Assembly: GCA_905183005.1 (NCBI GenBank)
Contig: CAJJDO010000015.1
Coordinates: 570,587-634,586, forward strand
DNA length: 64,000 nucleotides
Direction of reading: 5' to 3'
From: Paramecium pentaurelia
Lineage: Eukaryota; Ciliophora; Oligohymenophorea; Peniculida; Parameciidae
The translations under genes were made by a program, and so were the position numbers. The notes beneath the pieces are model-generated. The model made no database searches. It saw nothing but the letters and a program-made list of their open reading frames with translations, and was not told the DNA's origin. Positions 11,692-23,547 of the stretch are shown one piece after another. Every line of letters starts with the position of its first letter. Position 1 is the stretch's first letter.

Positions 11692-13710
11692 TCATTATTC
11701 ATCAATTTAAGTGGGTTCTTAAATATATGTTTCCTTTAGTGCATCCACTACTCTTTCGATTAATTCTTTCCAAGTCTATGGTTTATATGTTTATAGATGA
11801 TTTGCCAAATGATTAATTTTCTCTTCTAAATTTTCGATTCTTTAATCTATATAACATTTTTTAGGATCAGCAATTGCTCTGAATTAATGTTCTTCATCCA
11901 TTACTTTAGGATAATTCCATAATTCAGGAGGTCTTCTCATCAAAACATATTGATTATCATAATCTTTTTTACGTAATTCATTAAATAATAAACTGGGATC
12001 ATTTTATTATAATTATCTATTACGAATCCTAAAAAAATATTAAATTAATTATTATACTTTGGTATCATACCTTCTTTGATGATTTCATCTTCAATATCTT
12101 ATTAAACTGCTTTATTAATATGTCTAACTCTTTCTACACAATCTTCAAATATTTATCTATTTTCTTATGTACAATAAAAATCCCATAACCAATATCTCCC
12201 ATATTTATGCATCAATGATTATTACTCCTTTTCTCTTGCTGTTTCTTCAGCCAATCTTTATTCTTCTTCTTTCTTTTTTTATTCTTCTTCCAATTATCTT
12301 TTCCTTTCTGGAGAAACATAAACAGTAGATTAAGCATTAGCCAAATTATCATCTTATGTACTTTATAATTATGAATGTTAAAGTTAGGTTTACTTCAATA
12401 AGTCTTACTATTCTTATTTCTACTACTTTAAATCATCCTCTTTTTTTCTATCCTTCCAAGCTCTCATATATAATATTGTATGATATGCAATTAATTTTGG
12501 AATGCTTCCTTTAATACAATTGTCATCTTTTTTTTACAAAAATTCTCTAGCTTATGGATTTGCATGAAAAATAACACTTAATACATTATATACAAAGTTT
12601 ATTTAGTCTCTTTTAAGAGGAGATCCAAGCAAATGTTCACTAATCAATTCAGCCTTTATAACTTCATTAATATCAATTACAAATTACTAATAAATCTTAA
12701 TTATATATTTACTTAATTATCTAATAAAGGTGCTTTGTAATAGTTTATTCCTTTGAGCATTAAGCAAAATAAATTCCTTCTCATCTTTTCAAATGCTTCT
12801 AAAAGTGGTTTTAAATAAAAAGACTCTATTTTATTACTTTACCTAAAATTATAGAAATCTATAACTTACCAATTTTCATAACCTAATTTATTAAAAATAA
12901 GTTTCACATTAGGATTTGCTTTTATAGCTTATGTTTCAAGTAATATTCTTTCACATTCTTATAAACAAATACAATATTATTCGATATCTGCTTTAACTAT
13001 AAAATCTCTTATCATCCTATCTCTATTTGTAGTATTTCTTAAATCAAAGAACATAAATTTCTTATTGATTTCCAAAAGTGCTCTTAATGGAGCTGTAACT
13101 TACATTAACCTCTCTTCAATAAGTTTATGACTTATTTTTATTAGAATAGGCAATTTTTTAGTAAATTCATTCAATAGAGTCTGTAAATTTTTTCTTTCAG
13201 TTTAATAATTTTCAGCATTCATTTCTAAAAACCTATGATCCTCCAAAGCTAAAAATTTCTTTTCTTAAATTACTTCTATAAATTTTAGCAAAAGCCTATT
13301 TCACATGGTTACCACGATCTTTATCTAACTTCTCTACAGAACAGTATATGCCATCAATATATTGTTTTATGATTTGCTTATTTATTTCAATGTCTTCTTA
13401 TGCAAAAAATGCACTTCGGATATGAACATGATCAATGAACTTGAACTTAGGTTTACACTTAAAAACTTGGCATAATTCAAACAATTTGTTATGATATATC
13501 TATATAAGCATATAATTTACTTGCCAATTTCCTGTTAAATCTTTGGTTGTTTCAGAAATAACAGTATCTAAAGATTTTGAGATTATCCTAAGTTCATTCC
13601 AAACTCTAAATTCTTCACTTTCTTTCCATTTCTCAAATTGTTCCTAAGATTTAAGTTGGCAATACTTATTGTAATTGAGGATCAATTTATTTAGGTTTTT
13701 TGGGAGGCAT
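11692..13710 (-). CDS. Coiled-coil-rich unknown protein, 622 aa
   Basis: Six introns (12029-12057, 12687-12712, 12843-12869, 13249-13273, 13500-13520, 13644-13665) restore 623 codons from ATG 13710. Start MPPKKPKQIDPQLQQEQFEK is strongly basic. A charged coiled coil occupies about residues 400-460 (EEEQKKKEEEQRLAEETARE), followed by a compact part with MHKYGRYWLWDFYCTQEN, and a C-terminal stretch LMRRPPELWNYPKVMDEEHQ. I do not recognise the family. Its tail-to-tail neighbour is CFAP45, with 6 bp between stops. A ciliary role is possible from context only. Confidence 0.72.
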
Positions 13711-14497
13711 TATAAAATTTATTTAAAAAAAAATATATATATTCGGCAGATGACTCATAATAAATAATCTCTTTATTATTAATTTTCATTTCTGTTTATT
13801 ATTTTAGAATCACAAGAAAATTGGCATTACTTGTATTATAATATTTAATTTTTATCAATCTATTTCTCTAATTTATAAGAATCTCCTTATAATTTTATTG
13901 TGAATTCATTATATTTTTATTAACATTTGGGAGTCTCTCTACATTTATTAAATATCATTTTTAAATTAGATTTTTTTCATTATTTTTATTATTTTATTAA
14001 ATAAAATAGGATTTATATAATTACAGCAAAAACTAGGTTCTAATAATAATTTATGTATATATTTCAATATACATTTTATTTTAATTATCTAATTCTTTTA
14101 TAATATAGTTTTAAAATTGAGTTACTTAAACTCAAATTTTATAATTTAATTCACCTAATAAACTTTATATCAAAATTATATGCTTAATCCTTTAATTTTA
14201 AGTCTATTAATTCGATAATTTTATAATATTATAGAAAATATCATTTCTTATAATAAATAAAATATTAATAGTATTTAAAATACTATAATTTTTTATTTTT
14301 CTCATACAAAATAAATATATTCCTAATTATCTATATTTAATATGTCAATAGATATTCTAAACCATTTTTTATGAGAATATCCTAAAAGTTTATAATTATT
14401 CTTTTTAAAAAAGTATGGTAATGGGATTCTCAAAAAATTGTTTTTTTTAATATGAATAGATTTATATTATTTTAGTTTAATTTTTTTTCATAAATTC
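13711..14497. other. AT-rich intergenic spacer
   Basis: About 790 bp of very AT-rich DNA between two divergent genes. No coding stretch, RNA gene or long repeat seen. Both promoters must lie here, but no motif can be singled out. Confidence 0.5.
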
Positions 14498-15241
14498 ATG
14501 GATTAACAATAATAGGATTAAGTTCAATATACAACTTTTGAAAATTTGTAAGATTAAATCATTCAAAAAAATGATGCATCTGATTGGAAACAATAATTTA
14601 TATTTATAGATAGTTTAAGAGCTTAAAATAAATTTCATAGTGATTAATTTAAAATTTAGGAATGGTGGGATTAACTTTAACCCTTAACTGATAGTATAAG
14701 AAGTAATGTGTCAAAAAATGCATTGATGTTGATAAAAGAAACAAGTATAATAATTAAAATATAAAGTTTAACACAACAATGTTTTTGATGAAAAAATTTT
14801 GCAAAAATTATTTGAAAAATGTGAAAGTGATTTTAAGTTTTTAAAAAATGAAGCTTTGCAAACAATTGAAATTTTATCTCAAAAACCTTATTCTGATGAT
14901 CTCATTAAGATCTTATGTAATATAACATTATCATAAAATTATGTAATATAATAGATTATCATTAGAAGTTGCAATCCCATTCCTATCCTACATTAGTGAA
15001 AATAGTATTAGCTTCAGATTTTAATTGTGATTGGGATAATATAATTAAGGCTACTTTAGCAGTTTACATAGGCAAAAGTGTTGAATGTAAAAAAGCAAGT
15101 GATTAGCTATACTTGGCCATTTAAAAATAAAGACCAGAAGTATTAGAAAAGGAAGAATAACTAAAAGTTATCGGAGAGAGAACCAAATAAAAAGGGCCTT
15201 AAAAAGGGTTCAAGGAATTTTTATAATAATAGAAGAAATGA
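14498..15241 (+). CDS. TOG/HEAT-like protein, 232 aa
   Basis: Two introns (14745-14766, 14943-14965) leave 233 codons. After a Gln-rich start, the segment DASDWKQQFIFIDSLRAQNK followed by IRSNVSKNALMLIKET has the pattern of a TOG domain (Asp-Trp-Lys on the first helix, then a paired helix with Arg and Ala-rich face), as in CLASP and Crescerin proteins. Further helix pairs follow and the end is a basic Gln/Lys tail. If correct it would bind tubulin. A generic HEAT/ARM fold is the alternative. It is shorter than most TOG proteins, probably a single domain. Confidence 0.6.
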
Positions 15242-15561
15242 TTCTGAATTTATTTATATATATGTATAAAAATTGCAAAACTAATATTCCAATTTGAACA
15301 TCAATAAATAAATTATTTAATTAATAAAAGGCTTTTATGTTCTTTTAAATAATGATATTTCTATGGCAACATATAATTTAATAATATTAGCAACTATGTA
15401 AAAATATTTTTATTAAATACTTAATAATAACTTTAAGAATGTATTCATCAAAAATTACTGATGTTATATCTTTCATTAAAAGTTTTTTGTACTTTTGCTT
15501 TTAGAATAATTAAAATAACTTTTAAACTTTATTATATTTCAGTATATAATCCATAATTTAC
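15242..15561. other. Intergenic spacer
   Basis: About 320 bp of AT-rich sequence with nothing I can assign. Confidence 0.45.
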
Positions 15562-15913
15562 ATGGTGATGTAATTTGTATTAATATTCAATCTAGGCTAT
15601 TCAAGAGGAAGGTTAATCAGTAATTGAGAAACTGAATTAGAGTTGAGGGACATTATGCAAATTCAAATCTTAAATTATAAAAAAGTTGATATCCATATTA
15701 AATGAATTTAAATATGATTATCGAATAGAAATACTATTGACATCAAAATTACATTAATTAAAATAGGTAACATATTCTGAGTATGAAGTATTATTTGTAA
15801 AAAAAGCATTTTTCTACAAATAGATGATTTAATATTCCTAAATAATAATAACTATTCTTCTTAATTCATAATTTAACCCAAATAAATAAATGTAATTAGT
15901 TAACATGGATTGA
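15562..15913 (+). pseudogene. Short decayed or unusual gene with an in-frame TGA
   Basis: A frame with coding-like composition reads AIQEEGQSVIEKLNQS, then TGA at 15644-15646, then in the same frame GTLCKFKSQIIKKLISILNE and on to TGA at 15911-15913. An ATG at 15562 followed directly by a GT...AG segment ending at 15595 would supply a start. No intron of normal size removes the TGA without shifting the frame. It may be a pseudogene, a mispredicted splice, or a sequencing error (TGG read as TGA). Family unknown. Confidence 0.35.
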
Positions 15914-16002
15914 GAGATATTACATTTAAGATAGCATATCAAAATATGTATACAAACTATTTTCAATATAAATTTAATAAATAAATCAAAACTTATTTGC
16001 AA

Positions 16003-17054
16003 ATGGCTTAAATAACTCAAAAACAAAATAATTCTAACTAGATTAATTCTAATCTTCAATTCTCTTTGAATTAAAAATAAGCTGTTAACTAATCACAAAA
16101 TATTGATAGTGATTTAATATCAAGTAAAAAGAAGGTAAAATATAAAACTGAAAATTAGCAAGTTTATGATAGATTGATGAGTTCTTAAACTAACAGAGAC
16201 AATCAAACTGAAGTATCCCAATACTTTGATCATTTAGGAGGTAAGTTTGAATAAATATAAAATAAAAAGGCAAATGCTTATGTGCATTATGTAACTGTGG
16301 CAAACATAAATGTAATAGTAAAAATTGTATACACAAACCCTAATTACATGGAAATTACACTATTTATTAAAAGGAATATCAAAAAAAGACACCAGAAACA
16401 GGATCTCGTTATAATTAGAATATATTTACTTAACCAAAAGCTGAAGGTGATCTTGAAAATGTGACAACCTACAAAGTATTAATTAACATTCTATTATCAT
16501 AGCATGATTTTCCTGGATATAATAGTAAAGCAGAACTACATAAGAATTCATAGAAACCTACAGTAAGTGGAGTCCCTTTCTCTGGATTGTCAACCTACAA
16601 CAATATGTATTTAAATTGGGGAATGGGTGATACACCTTAACTATTACCTTAAAATAATCCTACAGTTATTAAAGAAATGCCATTTATGGGTAGAAGTATA
16701 TATAAAGACAGTTACTAAGGAGTGTAGGCTCTTCCAACATAGAGTTGTAAAAATATGAATAAAGCTTTGAAGTATACAATTTACTTATATAGATCTCCAT
16801 TGTCTCCTCCAGATTTGAAGTTCTCTGCAGAATCAATAGCTAAATCTTCTTATAAACCATTTAGAACAGATAGAGTACCAACAGCTAAGAGCCAACAAAA
16901 TGTACATTATTAATTAATATAATAGGCAACCTTAAATCCATCATTTAATGGTTAATACAATAGTGAATATCGTAAAGAATTCGATCCAAAAGGTTTAAAT
17001 CAATGTCCAGCCAAGGAAGTATTAGAGGAGGTCGCACGTAGTACAAAATTTTGA
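16003..17054 (+). CDS. SAXO-type stabiliser of axonemal microtubules
   Basis: 324 residues after three introns (16241-16269, 16476-16502, 16772-16792). The exon after intron 1 opens with the Cys motif KCLCALCNCGKHKCNSKNC, which matches the N-terminal Cys cluster of SAXO/FAM154 proteins. It is followed by repeats resembling Mn modules (TTYKHDFPGYNSKAELHKNS, then SGVPFSGLSTYNNMY, then SSYKPF and YNSEYRKEFDPKG). Known members bind along axonemal and centriolar microtubules. The Ser/Asn/Gln-rich first 75 residues before the Cys motif are unusual. Start ATG 16003 was chosen because the frame is open from there. The C-terminus RSTKF is followed by TGA. Confidence 0.85.
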
Positions 17055-17296
17055 TAATAAAATGATTATGATTAAAGATAATAAATATATAAAATTTTAA
17101 CTTATTATTATTATTATTAATTTGAATAAATTCTATATTAAATAAAGCTATCATATTCAAAATTATATGATATTTATTAATATTTTAATTATCAAAATAC
17201 ATATTGTATTTTTACAAAAGAAATATATTAATTATTTATAATTTTACATCTTAATCTAATAAATATTATTATTTACTTAATATATAACAACTTTTT

Positions 17297-19089
17297 ATGA
17301 GCGGAAGAGATTTTCATTTTTAGAGAAGAAGAGATAAATATCCAAGACGAGACTCTTATAAAGAATAAAAGTCAAACCCTAATTTCGTTGAAGATGGTTC
17401 TTTTGTTGGAACTTTAGAAAGAAAAATTCAACATTAAAATTAGACCATTGATAATCTTATTAAAGCATTTGAAGATTCAAGATTAGAATAACAAAGATAA
17501 ATCTAATATTTAGAAAAATTGAAACAAGCAGAAGAACAGAAATATAGTATATAAATTTTAGAAGAACTTAAGACTCTAAAATAGAAGATCAAAAAGATTG
17601 AACATAGTCCACCTATTATATAATCTACTTCTTAAATGTATTAATAACCTTTATTTCCTCCTTTACATCCTTAATTTTAATAAGTTTATCCCCCTTAATT
17701 TTATAATTATGCTTAAATTCCATATTCATAGAATTCATTTCATTAATAAAGCTAACCTATACAACCTTAATTTATAAATAATCAATAATAAATTAGGCCT
17801 AAAAAACCAAAAGAAATGGATACATTACATAAATTTTTATTGAAAATGTTACATGAAAAGGACTAATAAAAGAATAATGACAAGAAACCAAAAGAGAATT
17901 CAGATGTTCGTTATGTAACTGATATTGAATCATCATAAAATTACTCTTCCAAAAGATAGACCCTTTAAACTCCATTAATAAAATCCAGATCATAAAGAAG
18001 ATCATAAAAATAATAAGATAGCATTAGGTCTAATGTTTCAGACCATTCTCAATTAAATATTAGAAAATAATCTTAATTATCTTAATAATAGTCATTAGTA
18101 GCAGGATCATAGAAATCTTCATAATAAAAGTTTTAAATAACTTAGCAAAGATTGAAATATTTGATGAGAAAATTTAAAGGAATAGTAAGATATTTTTGGA
18201 TAGCCTTGACTTATTTAAAATATTGTAAAAAGATTTGGAATATTAAGATGATTTCTTTTAATGAATATTCTTAGGAATAGATTGGATAATATGATTCTTA
18301 ATTTGTAAAATAATAAATTAATTATTTATAGAACTATTTGTCTATCATATCATAATTCTATAAGGAATGTACACTTAAGAAATAATTGGATAAATCATGG
18401 ATCTTTACTTAAACTTTAGATATTCAAGCTAGATGTCAAACTATGCTTAGTGTTTTAGAGATATTTTTTAGATATTTAATAGTTTAAACTTTAGATTTTA
18501 CTAAAGAACATATAGAATTTATGAAAAGATTTTCACTTCCCAAAGGATATCTATTATTAGGACATAGTAAATATGTTACTAGCAGAATCAATTTAAGACC
18601 AAATAATACTTTAAAGTAGGACAAATTTTATATTTAGGATTGAAACACCTGAACAATCAAAAATGTTACTTATGGAGTATTCATTCATTTAAATCTTATT
18701 ACCATAAATAGTTGAAGCTGATTTCTGGAAAAAGTTAGTAAATTATAAAGAAGCCTTAAAAGTTTTTGTTTCAGTTCTTCATTATTTATTTATAGATAGA
18801 TTTTCTAATATTCCTCTTAGTAAATAATCATTACCTTTTAATGTAAATTTATAAAATATTATTTAAGAAAGAATATGTTCCTTCATTTGATTTTAATAGA
18901 AATCCTGAAGAAGGATTTTATTTGTTAATTGATTCAAATCATCCATCATATGTTGAATCTAAGGAAGAAGTGACTTTAGGATTATATACTAAGGCTTAGT
19001 TGCATCCTCTTATTTTACATGTTGGATTTAAGAAAGTCTAAGAAAGCTTTTAGCAGTATTGTGATTTAATTTATTCTTTCATTAAATGA
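17297..19089 (+). CDS. Unknown Gln-rich protein with coiled coil, 581 aa
   Basis: Two introns (18616-18637 and 18843-18867) leave 582 codons. The N-terminus is very basic (MSGRDFHFQRRRDKYPRRDS), followed by a coiled coil near residues 35-110, a Pro/Gln/Tyr-rich low-complexity region (about 115-180, e.g. HPQFQQVYPPQFYNYAQ), a Ser/Gln/Arg-rich part, and a C-terminal half of about 300 residues that looks globular and helical (for example KRFSLPKGYLLLGHSKYVTS). I do not recognise the family. It is probably ciliate-specific. The gene model is well supported by frame and composition. Confidence 0.72.
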
Positions 19090-19323
19090 ACACTTCAGCA
19101 AAGCATTTTTTAAATATATTGTAATGCCCGTTTTTTAAATACATATAATTTTCATTTCCATGCTCAAACAATTTATGTCTGGGAGTCTGAAAACCTTTAC
19201 AAAAGTGATAAAGGTATTATTTAAAAAATAAATACTGAAGCAATAAAGTCTAATTGTTAATATTAATTTAATGAATTCATTACAATATTTTTACTAAAAA
19301 ATAGTCAGTTTTGATAAAAATAT

Positions 19324-19983
19324 TCATAAATCAATATTTCTTTTTAGTTCACTATAGAATATATTAGTCTCAGTATGAGATTCTGTGATTTGATGAACAT
19401 TTTTTTTTTCTTATTAATTATTGTGGCATCCTTAATGAAGCTATTATTCAATAATATCTATTAATAACTATAGATATTCAATGAATGGAGCTTCAATACT
19501 TGGTTTTTACTGTTTTACATCCATTTTGAATTCCTAAATAAGCACACTTTTTCGAAATAAAAAATATTTGGAATTCCACCAAATTTCTTCTTTTGAATTT
19601 AAGGTTTTCATAGCCAAATAGGATTCTATTAAGATCTACATTAATATTAATATTACTTTAACAACACAAAGTTCTATTATTGGATAGGTAACATTCATAA
19701 AATTTTGTTGAAATGGTATATAATACTGATTAATCAATATTCTTAAGAATTTATGAATGGAATTATGAGCATTACTTCTATCAGTTTCAAAGAGTAATTT
19801 TTATTTGTTCAGAGACATCTGAGTATCAATCATTTGAAAAAGATTGAAGATTGAATTTCTAAATTGAATAGAGATAGTATCTAAGTTTTTTCTGGTTTGT
19901 TCTTTATCAAGGATTGTCATAATTTCTTAAGAGTTGTAAATTTTGATTTTAATTTTCTTACCAGTAGAGCACATTTAACCCAT
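19324..19983 (-). CDS. Unknown protein, about 212-219 aa
   Basis: Minus-strand frame from ATG 19983 to TGA at 19324. One 21-nt GTAATA...GTAG segment in the middle looks like an intron but, being a multiple of three without TGA, can be read either way (219 residues if retained, 212 if spliced). The protein starts MGQMCSTGKKIKIKIYNS; a Gly at position 2 and nearby Cys could allow lipidation, though this is speculative. The rest is helical with QMIDTQMSLNKQKLLFETDR. No family recognised. A 234-bp AT-rich spacer separates it from the preceding plus-strand gene. Confidence 0.6.
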
Positions 19984-20211
19984 TATTTTATATATAAATT
20001 ATCATAAATTAATTAAACTTATCGAATTATAAAACGTAAAAGTATAAAATTGTATAGGAAATGTAAGGGCTTTACTACCAGATAATATTATGAAATAAAC
20101 ACAAAAATTGACAAATAAGATTAAATTAATAATATTTTTATTATAAAAACAAACAGAAAAATAAAGAAAATATATAATTAAGAATATTATTTTATAATTA
20201 AACTTATACAA

Positions 20212-21341
20212 TCAAAATAAATTTAATTTGGTAACAATAACTACTTTGCAAGTTTAATCCAAACCACACAAACATGCCAATCCTAAAAAATTCTATATTT
20301 TTATATACCCAATTTATCAGTATTCCAATCTAAAGATGAAATTGGTTATTAACAAACATCTTATTTATTAAGTAATTCTAATTTTCCAATAACTCCCTTG
20401 GGTTTTCCTTCAGTATCTTATATCTATCTTTAAGATGGATATGAATATTTATAAATATTTAAAGCACCATCACCTCCTTGAGTTGCAAATAAATCTCTAT
20501 TCTAAGGTAAATGTTTGACTCCCCAAATAGTTGATTTTTAACCTTCATGTGTTAATGAAGCAAATCCATTATTGAATGTTCTTAAATCAAAAACATTAAT
20601 TTTGCCTAAAAATAAAAAAATAAAATACTTTCTAAAGTAGTTGCTACTAATTTATTCATTTAGATATCTTTTCTATCAAATTCTATACCACAGATACCAT
20701 TTTTTACATTTGTATCCCATATCAATTGATTTTATTTTAAATCAAAAAGTTTAATATCTCCATTATCATATCCACAAGCAATAACACGTTCATCATTATA
20801 TGAATTACCAAATACAACACTCCAAGCATCTGGTATAACATCTTTTTCAATAGGTTCTAATGATACAACTGGGGCTGCTTATCTTGGATCCCATACTCTA
20901 ACACATCCATCTCTTGAACCAGTTACAATTTCAGGTGCTCCAATATTAAAACAAGTATCAATAGAATTAATTATTTGATCATGTGCTTTAACTTCAAATG
21001 TTGTCTAATATTTATATATTTAAATTTTACTTTTTTAGTTTCTAGATCTATGACTTTTAATTTTCCATCAAAATCACCAAATGCAAATAAATTATCCAAA
21101 AATTATCCACATTTTATACCTTTAGGTTATTCTATCTAATGATATATTAATTTATAACTGATGATAAGGTTTTCAGTTCTGTTTTATTCAATTATAATAT
21201 TTCAATAATTCCATTTGCTTTAGGTGGTTAACCACATAATACAAATTTTGCAGTTCCAGGTATCCATCTTGTAACAAAAGGAGTGAAATTTAGTGATTTA
21301 TTGAGATGTTCAATAATTTAAGGAGCATTTGTTGTGTCCAT
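20212..21341 (-). CDS. DNAAF10: WD40 dynein-assembly factor WDR92/DNAAF10 (Monad)
   Basis: 343 residues after four introns (20283-20308, 20606-20628, 21005-21030, 21136-21158). It aligns end to end with vertebrate WDR92: start [20 protein letters not shown], then [20 protein letters not shown], the hallmark block [49 protein letters not shown], and the end VVIVTKLN. This seven-blade propeller works with R2TP-type chaperones in preassembly of axonemal dynein arms in the cytoplasm; the length matches the family. It fits with the other ciliary genes in the window. Confidence is high. Confidence 0.95.
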
Positions 21342-21408
21342 TATTTATTTATTAATAATTTAATTATCTATTTAATATATGCAAAATTAATTATAAAATT
21401 TTGTGTTT

Positions 21409-21675
21409 TCATTGTAATTCCCGTAATCTCTTAATCATTTATTAATGCAATGAACTATCAAGGTACTTGTTTATATGATTTAATAATCTTATTTTTTTAA
21501 CATAACCACAACTCTCTGATGATTCCATTGAAACTGATGTTGATACTTCTGTAGGTTCCCAAACTTATTTTACATATTCTAATCCATTTTTGTCACCTTC
21601 ACTTAACAATTCTTAAATTATTTATTCATCAAAATGTTTAGATGCAAGTTTCAAGCATACAGCTTCAGAATTCAT
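21409..21675 (-). CDS. Small unknown protein, 88 aa
   Basis: An intron-free frame of 89 codons from ATG 21675 to TGA 21409, just upstream of WDR92 on the same strand (67 bp apart). The peptide is MNSEAVCLKLASKHFDEQII at the start, with an acidic/Ser-rich middle (VSTSVSMESSESCGYV) and a basic end (INKYLDSSLHQQMIKRLREL). Composition is richer in G and C than the surrounding spacer, supporting coding. No domain recognised. Confidence 0.6.
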
Positions 21676-22060
21676 TAATTATTTATGAATTAATATAATT
21701 TTTTATTTACTTTCTGTTCTAAATATATGTTATCAATAATTTTACATCTATTTAACATAAAACTAGAACTCAATATTAATCTACAGATATACTATATAAT
21801 AATTAAATATTAACTTAACTTTTTAATGGAATACCTATTTTCATCAATTAATCAATAAACTATTAGTTGAATTAGATAAATTATTTCAGTTTTACAATTT
21901 CAATAATACTAAAATAAGTATTTAAGTATAAAATGAATTATTATTTATGTAAATAATACTCATAAAAATGTGTATATTATAAAATATTTTATACTAAAAT
22001 AAGTGATACAAAATATGAATGTATACCTTTATAATTAATCAAATCTCTTTAAAAGAAACA
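21676..22060. other. AT-rich spacer
   Basis: About 385 bp of AT-rich DNA before the leucine-rich-repeat remnant. No feature assigned. Confidence 0.45.
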
Positions 22061-22680
22061 AAAAATTAGTGAAATTGATTTGCAAGTATGTAATGTTGAA
22101 TATTTACTATAATTAAATCAAGAAAAATAAGATGAAGAGAAATTATATTTAGCATCAAATTGAATTTATAATTTAGACTATTTACCTTCAAATATATTAT
22201 ATTTGGAGTATAATCAAATTTGATATATAGATTCAATATTTTTAATATAGATTATCTTAAATAATTATAAAAATTACAACTGTTTAAGTATGGAAATAGT
22301 TTAATTGATCAATTTGAAATTTAATTAGCTTAACTTGAGATTTTAGATATATCAAATAATTATTTAGATAAATTACCAAATAAATTAACTAATTTACTAC
22401 TTTCATTAAGCATTTATGCAAAACTCATTTAAAAATTATGAGAATGATGTAAACAACTTACTTTTCTCAGTAGAAATAGATGCTATTGATTGGTTATATT
22501 ATGATCCAAACATAGAAAGAATATTCAGTAATTTTTAAAGTAAAAATGAATAATCAGTGGAAATACAAAGAATAAGCATTCATGAACAACTGATTGGGAA
22601 GTCATAGGTTAAATTGATTTTTCTAGAGGATACAATACTTGTGTTATTTATGATACAAATATTGCTCTTATTTGATTAAT
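22061..22680 (+). pseudogene. Remnant of a leucine-rich-repeat gene
   Basis: The plus strand holds clear LRR pieces in different frames: LYLASN, TGA, IYNLDYLPSNILYLEYNQI, TGA, and in another frame LAQLEILDISNNYLDKLPNK. After another frame change it continues as YENDVNNLLFSVEIDAIDWL. The in-frame TGA codons and frame jumps are not removed by introns of normal size, so this looks like a decaying gene. The last part (from 22448) is also present in the downstream duplicate of this block. A heavily spliced live gene is less likely. Confidence 0.5.
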
Positions 22681-23546
22681 CACATTATATTTTATAAGTT
22701 CCAAAAAGAATAAGATTTATAATATAAATTATAATGTATAATTTCAATTATATGATGAGAGAATTCTAAGATTATCTTAAATAATAATCTTTTTTTTTAA
22801 TATAATAAATAAAGGATTGTTAATAATCAAAGCAACATTAAAATATTCATAAATTTATTATAAAACTCATGGTTAACCAGATTACTTTCTAAGATTTACA
22901 CAAGTTTATCCGTCGCAAAATGGTACACTTTTAGTTAATTTGCATCCACATAATTCCAAAGAATCAGTTTCTTATTCTAATGTAAATCGATATGGCTTAA
23001 ATGATGTTCCTTAATGAGAGCCATCACATAATGGCTATAAATAAATCATTGTTTAATTTACTTATTTCTAACTTAATCCACATGAACACCATCTATAGGT
23101 TTTATTAGAAACTTTTGGATCCTCTATTTTTATTGGACCAAGAACAGGTGATGTTGGAATTGGAGTAAATTATTCAACATCAGCTTACTTATGTTGTTTA
23201 TTCAACTTAACCACTTTTCCTGCTTCCTCTAACTCTTTTAATTAGACTGTAAAGCATCTTTTCATTAACATTCTTATCATTTTTCTTATTTATATTAATT
23301 CAAAACTTAAAAAAAATATTAAGAAATTCCTACAATTTTCTAAATCAATTAAATCATACACATAAACATAATCATTTTAAGATTCTTTATAAAGCAATAA
23401 CAATTAATAGATAATGCACATTAATATTACTTTGCATATTTTATTTTTTGAATACTATTTATGATTTTTAATAATATCATAAGTCATTCAAATTAATTAA
23501 TCATATCACAAAGAATATAATTATTTTAATTATGAATTTAGAATCT
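22448..23546. repeat. Direct repeat 1, copy A (1,099 bp)
   Basis: This block appears base for base again at 23548-24646, offset 1,100, with one N (23547) between the copies. It contains the end of the LRR remnant, the CISD3-like gene and spacer. Identity extends through non-coding, fast-changing AT-rich DNA, which points to two contig ends that overlap but were joined by a one-base gap instead of being merged. Confidence 0.9.
22867..23280 (-). CDS. CISD3: CISD3-like iron-sulfur (CDGSH) protein, copy A
   Basis: 128 residues with one 27-nt intron (23035-23061). Two CDGSH-type [2Fe-2S] units: the first is RWCSCGLSQKQPLCDGSH, with three Cys and the His ligand present. The second is CGCKLTKSVPFCDGQTC, where the His position is Thr and a Cys follows. 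Human CISD3 (Miner2) has two such units in one mitochondrial matrix protein. The N-terminus MIRMLMKRCFTVQLKELEEA is basic and hydrophobic like a mitochondrial presequence; start ATG 23280 chosen for this. The gene is copied at 23967-24380 by the assembly duplication, so probably only one exists. Confidence 0.9.
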
Positions 23547-23547
23547 N
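23547..23547. other. Single-N assembly gap
   Basis: The only ambiguous base here sits exactly at the junction of two identical 1,099-bp blocks, marking a contig join. Confidence 0.9.

Noticed and set aside
16282..16464. ATG frame in the SAXO gene
   Set aside because: It is out of frame with the Cys motif and Mn-like repeats, which define the real frame.
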